In this document: in pieces, positions 41,001 to 52,300 of the stretch
Layout of the letters: every line of letters starts with the position of its first letter
Numbering within the stretch: the stretch's first letter is position 1
Origin: Mesostigma viride
Taxonomy: Eukaryota > Streptophyta > Mesostigmatophyceae > Mesostigmatales > Mesostigmataceae
Assembly: GCA_009746045.1 (NCBI GenBank)
Contig: RPFO01000296.1
Span: 2,639,677 to 2,703,676, forward strand
Reading direction: 5' to 3'
DNA: 64,000 bases
Position numbers and translations under genes: made by a program
Notes under the pieces: model-generated
The model's input: the letters and a program-made list of their open reading frames with translations, nothing else
Told to the model about the DNA's origin: nothing
The model's database searches: none

Positions 41001-44000
41001 GGGCAGGCCAGCCACCCCCGTGCCGGTTGCCGCCGCCAACACCGCAGGTTGGCGCCTGGGCAGGCCAACCACCCCCGCACCGGTTGCCGCCACCGCCACT
41101 GCCGGCGGGCGCCTGGGCAGGCCAGCCACCCCCGCACCGGTTGCCGCCACCGCCACCGCGGGCGGGCCCCTGGGCGGGCCACACGTGGTAGTGGGATATC
41201 CAACCTATGCTTACGTGGTTCGTGATGGTCCCCTGCCCTTCCCCTACGCTGCACAGTTTTCCATGGCCTTCCCTGGCTCCCAGCCTGCGACGTGCTCTCA
41301 GCCCGGGGCGCAAGGAGGTGCAAGCCACACGCTTCTTGCAGGAGCTACCAGTGCTCCCACAGAGACGGTAGGATCTCGCGGCACCACGCATGGGCAGCAG
41401 GGCAAGCGCTCCATGAACGCAGCCCCGTCCTCCGCCAAGAAGGCAAAGAAAGCAAAGACAACGGCGCCGGCGGGCGAGGCAGCTCACGGCAATACCGCAT
41501 CTGCCACCAAGGCATCACTCACCAAAAGGAAGGCATCCGAAGTGGAGAAGGAAGCCGAGGTGCCCGAGACGGACGAGGCCCGCGAGGCCCGCCTCCGCAA
41601 TGCTAGGAAGCATCTGCGAGAGCGCGCAAAGGAGTGCAAGTACAAGCGTGCGGGTTGGACCCTGTCAGCCGACATGAAGACACTGGAACGCCTCGTGAAG
41701 ACTGTGCAGGAGGACAACGTGGAGAAACCAAACAAGAAGACAATGCAAAACGCGTAAGTCACAGTCCTTATACCCAAAAAATGTAGTGGTAGCAGCCCCA
41801 ATACCTCGATTTGGTTCTTTAACCTTGATAAAGAGTTGTTTTGCAAAATCATGATCCTGCCATTTGGACCATCATTGACTTGTGCTCCCTTTCCGCATGC
41901 TGCCACGTGTGTGATAATACTTACATTTTTTATGTCTGAGCAGCCAAATGGCCGCCCTCCAATCAATGGTGCACAACATGGAGGTCGCCATCAGCGAGGT
42001 TGCTGCAGCCATCAAACAGGGCAACCTCATGGGCCTGAACGACAAAGACAAGGTCAGATGGAGGAAACGCCTCTCCATATCGTACGTGTTGAAAAATATC
42101 AGCAAACACATCCTCACAGGTTCAACCATGCAAAATGCTTTGAGGAAGGATACCAAGGGCAAGCTGACAAGGAGCGCACGGCTTAAGTTGGGAAAATACT
42201 ACAACAAACAGACGGAGCTTTTTGTGAACATGCGCGACGCTGGCCTTGTCAGCTTTCAGGCGCTGGCGGCCTTCCGAGACGCCTTGCCCAGCAGGTTTAT
42301 GCCAGGTGAACAGAGGCTCAGCCGCTCACGCAAGGACATGAACGAGAGGGCAGACAGGATCATGCCTCTGTTCTACAGCCTGCCGAATGACCAGCTGGTT
42401 TGGGCCGACGGTGTTGGGCAGAAGGGCGTCTGCACGCCTCTCATCCGCAAGTTGCAGGTACGGAAAACACTTTCTTTATGTCACTTCTCTATAAGTACAA
42501 CTATAATGGAAATGCATGACAATACGTGTCAATAGCAGCGTGGGTGCGTGGCATGCGTGGATGGGTGTGGTGGATGGCTGGCATGCGTGGATGGGTGTGG
42601 TGGGTGACTGGCATGCGTGGATGGGTGTGGTGGGGGGCTTGCATGCGTGGATGGGTGTGGTGGGTGGCTGGCATGCGTGGATGGGAGTGGTGGATGGCTG
42701 GCATGCGTGGATGGGTGGGGTGGATGGCTGGCATGCGTGGATGGGTGGGGTGGATGGCTGGCATGCGTGGATGGGTGTGGTGGGGGGCTGGCATGCGTGG
42801 ATGGGTGTGGTGGGGGCTGGCATGCGTGGATGGGTGTTGTGGATGGCTGGCATGCGTGGATGGGTGTGGTGGGGGGCTGGCATGCGTGGATGGGTGTGGT
42901 GGGTGGCTGGCATGCGTGGATGGGTGTGGTGGGGGGCTGGCATGCGTGGATGGGTGGGGTGGATGGCTGGCATGCGTGGATGGGTGGGGTGGATGGCTGG
43001 CATGCGTGGATGGGTGGGGTGGATGGCTGGCATGCGTGGATGGGTGTGGTGGGGGGCTGGCATGCGTGGATGGGTGGGGTGGATGGCTGGCATGCGTGGA
43101 TGGGTGTTGTGGATGGCTGGCATGCGTGGATGGGTGGGGTGGATGGCTGGCATGCGTGGATGGGTGTTGTGGATGGCTGGCATGCGTGGATGGGTGTGGT
43201 GGGTGGCTTGCATGCGTGGATGGGTGTTGTGGATGGCTGGCATGCGTGGATGGGTGGGGTGGATGGCTGGCATGCGTGGATGGGTGTTGTGGATGGCTGG
43301 CATGCGTGGATGGGTGTGGTGGGGGGCTGGCATGCGTGGATGGGTGGGGTGGGTGGCTGGCATGCGTGGATGGGTGTGGTGGATGGCCGGCTGCATGGCA
43401 TGCGTGGATGGGTGTGGTGGGTGCGTGGCATGCGTGGAATATGGGTGGGGTAAGGGGCATGACAATGCGTGTCAATAGCAGTTCACGTTGTACGACAGGT
43501 GTCATCTAAACAATGCATAGTCTAAAGTTCAGACAAATCTATGCTCTCAGTTTATATCTAAAACACGGTGCACGCTGCATTGTGCTGCTTGCCTTCTAAT
43601 GATTCCTACCGTTTGGCTGCAGATTCTTGTTGGTCTGCTTGTGTTCGAGAATGAACATCTGTTCCCTGACCCGAGAAACGTCCGCGTCATTGTATGTGCC
43701 AGTGGCGATGGGACAATCGTTGGGCGGCAGAAGCACGCTGTTACCCAAGTGTGCTTTCGGATCGTGAACGATGGACTCGAGGACCAATGGCAGAGCCCTG
43801 ACCATGTCATCACAGTCTCGGTCTTTGAAGGCAATGATACCAGGGAGAACCTAGCGGCCAACGCACAAGAAGCTTTCCGTGCGTTGGAATGGCTGCAGGA
43901 AAACAAGCTAGAATTTTTCCACAAAAAGGGGGAGGAGAAGTTCTATGCAACAGTCGATGTCCACTTCCCAGCGGATATGAAAGCACACTGGGCGGTACTA

Positions 44001-45966
44001 GGCATCGACTGGCAAAAGGACAAGGAAAAGAAGTTCTGCCCTATGTGCCATGTTACAAAGGCCGACACGCGTCTGCTTTACGAGTACAAGGAACCCCAAC
44101 CAGGCCAGACCGCGGAAGAATTTGCCTATGACCATGGCATGGACATGGAGGAGCTAGAAGCGCTGAATCGTGAGGAGTTGGAGGACAGCATTTTGGCTGC
44201 CGAAGCTGAGAAGAGCTACCAAAAGAAGACCACTGGCGAGCGGTAAGTGAAACACCTTACCTCCCTTAAGGGTGTCCCCACAAGTATGTCTGCCTGTTGT
44301 TTCCATTCAGCTAAAGGGGAACTTGGAGGCCTATAATAAACCATCTTACTGCACGATGTCCCCTTGCAATTCGGTCCTCTGCCCACTTCCTACAGGCCGC
44401 CAAAGGAGAGACGGTGCAAGCTACGTGCGTACCTGCCTTCGCCTGAGGGAGACGCCCTACCCTTTCCAGAGAACGCGGGCTTTCTGCGTGTCTGGAGGAT
44501 CTGGGATGCCTGCCGTGACTACCCCAACTCACTTATCAAGGGACTGAAGCCCGAGAAGGTCGGCATGGATGCAGAACACGCCCCGATGCGGATCGGGGAG
44601 GCGATGATGAACTTCATCCTCGAGAGGGTCCTGCATGGCGGGCCAGCAAAGGACGCGGAGTCACGCGTGGACGCAGTCAACAGCGCTCTCAGGCGTGCCA
44701 AGGCATCATTCATCTTCCACAAGGCTTCAAAGGACAGTGGCCACAGCGGCTACCTATCAGTTGGCTTGGATGGTTCACAAGCCCGCAAGCTGGCTAACAC
44801 TTACGAGGAGTGGCTGCCTGTCGCCGAAAGGTGGAGCGCCGAGGGCACCTGCCCTCTCCTCTCGCGGCTCTGGGGATACTTCCGCAAGTTCATCACCCTT
44901 TCTCGGAAGACCCACCTAGACAAGGACGAGCAGTGGGCTCTCTGTTTGACGGCCAAGCGTTTCGTCCGCACTTTTCACCTGGTGTAAGTGGATTCATGAA
45001 GTGTTCATGGTGAAAGAAATTGACTGCAATGGTGGTATTGTTTGGTCAGAACATGCATTTACTTGATTATTGATAGGAAAATACTGATTCAAGGGAGGCA
45101 GCATCAGTATACAGTATTGACCAACATTCATTATGTCCAATGGGACATTGCCAATCTACCTGCTTGTTTGCCGAATGCAGAGTTCCGGAAAAAAACTGCG
45201 GGGGGTTCTATCTTCATTCCATCCAAGCACACATCCAAATGATATTAAACATCCACGGGTCATTGAAAAGGACATCACAAAGCGGGGTGGAGAACCACCA
45301 CAAATCACTCAAGGCTGTTTATAGGCACTCCACGGGCATCAATGGGGCAACCGGGACAACGGCAGGCGCTTGGGAGAGCCAACATACACTAGAAGAGAGA
45401 AAGGAAAAGGGCCTGAAAGGGAGTGAAGGGGTTACACGTCAAAAGGGTGTTCACGTGAGAGCCCTTAACTGCCCTTGGCAGAAATATATGGAGAGGGACA
45501 ACCGCATGTTTCTTCACCGCATCCGTCGCTACATTGCCCAGCCTGGGTTTTTTGAGTGGGTGGGAAAGGACCGCACCCCGTGGCTGGTTTACCCAGAGTG
45601 GGCCAACCACACAAGGGTTCAGGCCCAAGCTGAGGACGTGCCAGAGCCAGAAGAAGACGAAGACGATGACGTCGAGGCACAGGTAAACGCTACGTCTCAG
45701 CAACCATTTTGCACATGGCACGCACCTGAAAGTCGGGCATTGCCTGAAAACTTTTGGATGTATTTTTTCCATGGCGCGCGTGTAATCTGCCCTTGGAAGC
45801 GTCCCCGCCACCCACCCCGCCCCGTTCCGCGACCCGCCAATCACCAATGCACGCCCATAGAACACCCACCCACCCACCCACCCACCCACCCACCCACCCA
45901 CCCACCCACCCACCCACCCACCCACCCACCCACCCACCCACCCACCCACCCACCCACCCACCCACC

Positions 45967-46017
<51 letters not shown>

Positions 46018-46021
46018 ACAC

Positions 46022-46067
<46 letters not shown>

Positions 46068-46523
46068 ACCCACCCACCCACCCACCCACCCACCCACACA
46101 CCCACCCACCCACCCACCCACCCACCCACCCGCCCACCCGCCCACCCGCGCGCCCGCCCGCGTGCCCGCCTGCCCGCCCACCCCCCAGGCCACCCCACCC
46201 ACCCACCCGCCCGCCCGCGCGCCCGCGCCTGCCCGCCCACCCCCAGGCCCCCCCGCCTTGCCCCCCGCCCGCCTGCGCGCCCAGCCCCCCCGCGCGCCCG
46301 CCCGCCCGGCCGCCTGCCCACCCACCCACGCAAACTGGTCCCAATAAAAGTCGCGCATATTCCAAAATCCTATCATGATATGTTCCTGACGTAATTCTAC
46401 AACTGCCCAAATGCAAATTGTTTTGCATGTGACTTGCAGGTTTATCATACTAATTCCAGCCACATTGACCCCGAGATCGGCATGGCTGTGCATCATCGCG
46501 AAGATGTTCGTGTTTATTCGTAA
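38094..46523 (+). CDS. Gene 1: eight-exon DDE/RNase-H-fold transposase-like protein (1275 aa)
   Basis: Exons: 38094-38174, 38692-38761, 40385-41753, 41944-42457, 43623-44242, 44396-44983, 45181-45682, 46440-46523. All seven introns are GT-AG and the phases close exactly (3828 nt). The ATG has an AAGCC context. Residues about 50-140 are helical. Residues about 145-290 are six to seven repeats of a 20-residue Ala/Pro/Gly unit with GRPG/GRLGRP cores. A basic Lys-rich stretch near 360-400 looks like a nuclear signal. Candidate catalytic acids are D707 (CASGDGTIVG), D790 or D796 (VDVHFPADMKAHW) and E1118 (SQSGVENHHK). A CPMC zinc pair (817/820) lies between the second Asp and the Glu. This order (GDG, D-K-xxx-LG, CxxC, E) is seen in several eukaryotic DDE transposases. 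The family is not identified, and the gene could be autonomous or domesticated. Confidence 0.7.
39012..40130. repeat. Minisatellite in intron 2 of gene 1
   Basis: About 1.1 kb of GCATGCCAGCC plus C-rich CACACCCACGCAC units, 26-40 bp long with variable length. It lies inside intron 2 (38762-40384). All frames across it are repeat translations (WHACxGxGGG or MPAPPTPTHA) and are not genes. Confidence 0.95.
42536..43450. repeat. 30-bp minisatellite in intron 4 of gene 1
   Basis: About 30 copies of a 30-bp unit, GGCATGCGTGGATGGGTGTG plus GTGGxxGGCT, within intron 4 (42458-43622). The unit is the reverse complement of the intron 2 type (GCATGCCAGCC...CCACACCCA). Units vary at two or three positions. 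Its translated frames are not genes. Confidence 0.97.
45861..46326. repeat. CACC / CA / CGCC array in intron 7 of gene 1
   Basis: (CACC)n from 45861, then (CA)n blocks (45975-46065), then CACC and CGCC units to 46326. The array lies inside intron 7 (45683-46439). The plus strand is C-rich. Confidence 0.98.
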
Positions 46524-46641
46524 ATTATTCAGCCTTTACATCAAGGTTAACGCAAGGGAGAGTACTTCTAAGCTCAGTTCAGAATGGGAGAGTACTTCTT
46601 AAGTTCGTTCAGTTATTCACTGCTTACTAATATGGGGTCGC

Positions 46642-48714
46642 TCAGCCCCTTGCGTGTGCTGCTCGGAATGCCATGACGGCCTCCTCTATCTTGGGTGTAG
46701 ATTTAGTATAGTAGACGATATAGCCAGTGTTCTTTGTGACGACCACATGCTCCAGCCAGAGCCTGGGGAAAAGAAACCCAACACATGGCGCAATCGCATA
46801 TGGGGACATTGAGAAATCTCTTTTGGGAATGGCATTTGATTAATGTCGGTGCACTTCAGCCGAATTGAAATCATGTTTACTGCGCTGAATATTAAGTGCG
46901 TCTCCACAAGAGAATTCTATTTTTTTAAACACAACATTGCAAATGGGCACGCATGCGTAAGAGGATTCCATACATGTGCATTGGATAAGGAAACAAGTCA
47001 AACAAGCTAGCAAGGCGATCATGCTTACTTGATGTGCGGTGCGCGGTACGGGAAAAAACGCATCTTGATCCCTCCGTAGAACTCCAAGAGGTCACCCCCT
47101 TTCAACGGCAGCTGGTACCACGTGGGTGCCACCAGTGCCTTGAGTGCCTCACAAGACTCGGGGCTCTCCCATTCAGCCTGCATAGACAGTGGGAGCGTGC
47201 ATGGCACAATAAAATAAGCCAAAGCTTGCAATTGTAATTAATACGCAACTGACACACACTAATCTATCAATGGTAAAAGCTCCACCCACCCGCCCACCCG
47301 CCCGCCCGCCCGCCCGCCCGCCCGCCCGCCCGCCCGCCCGCCGCCCGCCCGCCCGCCGCCCCCGCCCGCCGCCCGCCCGCCCGCCCGCCGCCGCCCGCCG
47401 CCCGCCCGCCCGCCCGCCCGCCCGCCGCCCGCCCGCCCGCCCGCCCGCCGCCCGCCCGCCCACCCACCCACTCATCCACCCAACTAAAGGCTTGTGTGCA
47501 CAAACAATTCTCACCTGCAGGATCCACGCATCCCCGGACCGCCCAGGACTGAACATCGCTCGGATGTTGTCGGGAAGTGCGTAGAAGCACGCGGGTGACA
47601 CGTCAATGCTGAGCCATGTCCCGGCCGCAGTTGCCTTCTGGCTGGCCTCCGCGCTCGTGAAGCGGTGCTTCATTTCGCGAACTATGCCTGTCTTCAGCTG
47701 CACTAGCTGAATATGGCAGGCCACCTGGCTGCCACCGCCGGTGGCCACCAGGCTCAGCACTGGCAAGCGGTCGTATAGTTCACGAGCGGTGGGTTGCCTG
47801 ATGATTTTGAACATGTTGTCCTGTGGACAGTAAAAGTACTGCACGTGTGCATGCCAAAAGAAAATCAAGGAGGTTGCATAAGCACAGGGCCACGGTCCGA
47901 TGCAATGTATTGCCCACAGTTCAAGGATGATTGTACAACCAAGGACACAAGTAACTGTAAAAGGAATGGCCAGCAGCGAACTTATGAAACCACCCAAAGC
48001 ATGCCGGAATCAGCACGACCTTACCTCGACTAAATAGTCCACGTTCTGCCCGAGAGTCATGTCATCATACGGCCGGACTTCGATCACCTTCTTAACGGCG
48101 CTCGGGGGAAACACGACGGGGATTGCCGTCACTACCAGCGTCAGGGGGTTCTCTGGCCAATCAAAGGCACCGTAAGCGTCCTCCTTAACCTCCTCGTCGG
48201 GATAATACTTGAACCCTTTACAGATGAGGTTGTCATCCGCCCCAGGGGTGTTGGACATGTCTATCCCTGCTGCAATGGCTGCGTCCCGCGGCACAATCTG
48301 TGTGATTTCTGCAAAAACTGCAGTGCCATCTGCAGCGGAAACCTCTACCGAGCATCCGGGCGAAATGGACCTGCGGCCTTTGCCCAGAACCACCGTCCAC
48401 GCTACTCCCGCTGCCCCATCCTCGGCACGATAACCCGGGACCCAGGGAAAGCCTGGTCCTTCCTCAATGAACTCCTTACCACCCGGTTTAACCGGAAGCC
48501 TGCTGTAGGCAGATGCAGCAACGAAAACGTCAAATCCGTCAGGCTCGCTTTCATTGTCATCGTCTACAGCGACCAAGCTCTCGATTCCACTATTTGCTGC
48601 CGCAAAGTTCGGCTCGTCCTGCATAAAGCCCGCCAATTCTGTCCCCTCCAGCACATATTCTTCTACGAGATGTGGTGGTGGTTTCCTAGCCCGACCACTT
48701 CTTCTTTCCGCCAT
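46642..48714 (-). CDS. Gene 2: four-exon protein of unknown function (421 aa), convergent to gene 1
   Basis: Exons on the minus strand: 48714-48025, 47820-47515, 47177-47029, 46762-46642. Introns are GT-AG (GTAAGG/CCACAG, GTGAGA/ATGCAG, GTAAGC/CCCCAG) and phases close (1266 nt including TGA). I chose ATG 48714; an in-frame ATG at 48744 is also possible. The N-terminus is basic (ERRSGRARKPPP), then acidic. Residues about 85-150 are strand-rich, with GVAWTVVLGKGRRSISPGCSVEV resembling a small barrel domain (BAH/Tudor-like, weak). The C-terminal half mixes strands and helices, with a conserved-looking GGDLLEFYGGIKMRFFPYRAPH. No catalytic signature is recognised. Stops of genes 1 and 2 are 118 bp apart, so shared 3' ends or a two-gene transposon unit are possible. 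Confidence 0.75.
47281..47475. repeat. CCCG array in intron 2 of gene 2
   Basis: (CCCG/CCG)n of about 190 bp with CACC ends, inside intron 47178-47514. The G-rich strand is the coding (minus) strand of gene 2. Confidence 0.97.
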
Positions 48715-49370
48715 CCTTGAACCGGTAATGCAACACCCCGTCAATTTTCACGTTAGGCTAACTTTTACACGTCAAGCTTATGACAATGCCGCGACAATGG
48801 CTGCAATCTGTCAGCGTCTCCGGATTCACCAACGTATGAAATGTTGCGCTGTAATATAATGCATTGTTGTCGCTCAACGTCTAGAGCCTACATTGAGAAA
48901 CCTCGCAAGGAAATGCAAACACGTGGCGGAGACAGAGGACACTGCAAGCCAGCGTGGCACCAGCAAAAATCCCGCAAGATTTGCTTCCGTAGGGTACATT
49001 AAAGCAGTCGTACCTGGGTCGTATTCGTAACAGTCGTCTTTTTAGTTCAGAAAATCCTGAGTTCAGATTTGGCCCGTGCTTTGCTAGGCTGAGGCTCGTT
49101 CAGGCCCCGCTCGAACCTCGCCAGGTGGCGAGAAAAGAGGAAACATATGTTTCTTCTGACCACGATCTAACGGTGAATCTTACCGGACCACCGGGGTAAC
49201 ATTCTCGCACATTTCGCGTCACTTACGAACCGAATTGTAGTGAACTTTGTTTGCCTCTGCTGCACTTGATTCTGCTGCCCATGTGCGGCGTGGGATTCAA
49301 ATAATTAACTTTGTTTGAAATCGTGTCGTCGCAACATCTGACGGATCCAAGGAAGAACTGTTGTGCAGCC
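48715..49370. promoter_or_regulatory. Head-to-head intergenic region of gene 2 and the secreted-protein gene
   Basis: The two start codons point away from each other 656 bp apart, so promoters of both genes should lie here. I see no certain TATA box or other element, and no coding frame. Confidence 0.4.
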
Positions 49371-52300
49371 ATGATGAGAGCCACCGCGAGCCTTCGCGCT
49401 TCTCAGTACTTGCCAACTCGCCAACTATCGTCTCCGAGAGCATGCAACGCCCTGTTCCTGATGGTGTGCATCTTGCTTCGCGGCGCGGTGACTGCACAAG
49501 GTATTTAGTTGTCGCACGTATGTTGTGTCTTCGGGTTTAAGCCTTAGAGGACGTACAAGCAGCCAGATTCCATGTACTGTTACTACTGGTTCACCTACAA
49601 GTTCTCGTTGACAGTTATTATTTGAATGTACCATCCAGCACAGCTTGACGAAAGGGCAGCTGGATTGCCACGCACCTTCTTTGACCACGATGGTGTAATA
49701 TGTATGCTCTGCATGATATCGAATGTCATCAAGTAACGTGTGCTCTAAATTAAGACCTTTAAGACCACGGTGGCGGAGCACATTTCGCAGGCCACCCTTA
49801 CTTGCGAAGATGCGAAAATTATGGGTGGGGAGGGAAGGAGGGACGGAGCGAGGGAGGGAGGGAGGGAGGGAGGGAGAGAGGGAGGGACGGACGGACGGAG
49901 GGAGGGAGGGAGGGAGGGAGGGAGGGAGGGAGGGAGGGAGGGAGGGAGGGAGGGAGGGAGGGAGGGAGGGAGGGAGGGAGGGAGGGAGGGAGGGAGGGAG
50001 GGAGGGAGGGAGGGAGGGAGGGAGGGAGGGAGGGAGGGAGGGAGGGAGGGGAGGGAGGGAGGGAGGGAGGGAGGGAGGGAGGGACGGAGGGAGGGACGGA
50101 GGGAGGGACGGAGGGACGGAGGGACGGAGGGACGGAGGGACGGAGGGACGGAGGGGCAGAAGGACAGAGGGACGGAGGGAGGGAGGGTTTTTTCTATCAA
50201 ATCATTATGCAAGTATTGTCCACGCGGGTACACGTCGTACGGCCCTTAGAAACGCAGTCGCTTATTATCAACCCGCATATTTTTAACCCCATCATAAAAC
50301 CCCATCAAGGCCCGGAGTATAGTACCCGTACACGTATTTCCCAACCTGGTTTTGCAGCCTCCTCTTTCACGGGGGTCATCAAGTTGTCTTTTGATTCCTG
50401 CGTTTGAGCTGTCTTCGGTTGTGACTTATTATGATGTCTGTGTATTGAGATTCGGAGGGAGGGAGGGAGGGAGGGAGGGAGGGAGGGAGGGAGGGAGGGA
50501 GGGAGGGAGGGAGGGAGGGAGGGAGGGAGGGAGGGAGGGAGGGAGGGAGGGAGGGAGGGAGGGAGGGAGGGAGGGAGGAGGGAGGGAGGGAGGGAGGAGG
50601 GAGGGAGGGAGGGAGGGAGGGAGGGAGGGAGGGAGGGAGGGAGGGAGGGAGGGAGGGAGGGAGGGAGGGAGCGAGGGAGCGAGGGAGCGAGGGAGCGAGG
50701 GAGGGAGCGAGGGCACGCGGGCGAGCGGACTTGGGTTGGTTACTGTGTGGAGTGGTTTCTTCACCGTTTGCGTAACGCAGACCATCGTTGTATCATAAGG
50801 TGTATGTACACCCTGCTACATATATAGAATGTTATCTTGTTTTATTCATGTACTAGTATAAAGAATGTAATAGCTTATAATAGATTGTGCATTATGACAA
50901 TAGAATATTATTATATATATCTGTAATTGATCATGCTTTCTCAATCGATAATATATTAGGATATTTTTTTGCCAGTCATAATTTCAATGAACAATGCTAC
51001 ACATTTAAATTGCTATTCGTATTCATCATTCCATCTGAAGTACTCGAAAACGCGGAAAGATAACGGCAGGCTCAAGCTACCATGGTCCGGCTTCGCCTGC
51101 ATGATTTCAGGCCTGCGCAGGTTGTCTCCTTGATATTTTTTCAGCCATCTGCTCATTATGCTATGGTGCGGCGGGCTCAAAGGGGGCTGATCGGCCACCT
51201 GTCTAGCATACAGTAGCTCTATACCGTACGTCACCTACACCATGTGAGGTGTTTGTGTTACATAGGGCTGGAGTAAGAGAGGACCGACGTTGCGCCGGTA
51301 CTAGTGCCTACTGTCAACTGTGCCCGCCATTTTGAGGGGGGCGCCTTGAGAGCATGGGTTTTGTTATTCATTTTCATATGTACTTAGCGTGGTGTGGTGA
51401 TTGTAGGGAGGCCTTTTTGCAGCTTGCAACTTTCCAACGTGAGGAAATGTGGGCTGGCAGCCATGGGGGCAACTTTGTGGCCACTATGGCAACTACGCTC
51501 AGTGTAAGTCGACGCTGCCGGCCTTCCCAATTTACGGGGAGGTGACCCGCTGTTTTTCGAAATATTGGTGAAGGGTTGTTGTGCTGGTCTGGGGATGTCC
51601 CCCCATGGCGCTGGGGCGCGCGGGCCGGGCTCCAGTTGGGAGCCCGTATTGGCTTTGATTTCGAAAGTGAGGTAAAGAGGTTTTTAGAGAAGGCGGATTT
51701 TGGCAGAGAGCCCTGCGAAAGAACAAGATTGGACCAAGGGGGCATGTGCTCGGCCCAGCATGGTGAACTGGCCTAACTTAACAATGACTTGTACAATGAT
51801 TTTGAGGGTGTGGCTAGGCTCGACTGTTAAAGCCTGTGCACACTTGTTGTAATAAACTTGTTTCTGTGGTAGGAAGGCACTCCAATGAACCTATGCTTCA
51901 GCACCTAATATATATTTTTGTATAATTATTTGTTTACAATGCCACCTTATCCTAATAACATGCACTAGATTGTATAGTAGTATATATAATATATAATAAT
52001 AATATATTTGTAAGTAGATATTTGGTCATGATACATTACAGTCGAGTATATGTAAAGAGGCTGGTTGTCTTGAGCCTTGATATGTTTAAAGAGGAATCGC
52101 TGACTGTGACATTGTAGTTTTGTACCTCAAGTGTTGGCTTGATCCTTGCACGCCAGTGTCGGATTGTTTTCTTTAGGGTCCTTCCGTTCGGGGGGCTTTC
52201 CGATCATGTTGCATGCTGCTCTCACCTCTGTATATTTATCAAGGAGACAACCAGCGAAGGCCAGAAATCGGGAGAATCCGGACCATGGTAGCTCGAGCCT

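Noticed and set aside
42536..43450. CRISPR-like array
   Set aside because: The 30-bp units are directly tandem with no unique spacers, and the context is an intron in a eukaryote.
42476..43509. Frames of about 300 codons on both strands at the intron 4 repeat
   Set aside because: The unit is 30 bp, a multiple of three, so all frames without a stop in one unit stay open. No start context or domain.
45389..46496. Gly-Trp-Val and His-Pro-Pro-Thr repeat frames at the CACC/CGCC array
   Set aside because: They lie in intron 7 of gene 1, and the real exon ends at a splice donor at 45683.
49723..50798. Gly-Arg-Glu and Leu-Pro-Pro-Ser repeat proteins at the GGGA arrays
   Set aside because: Pure microsatellite translation.
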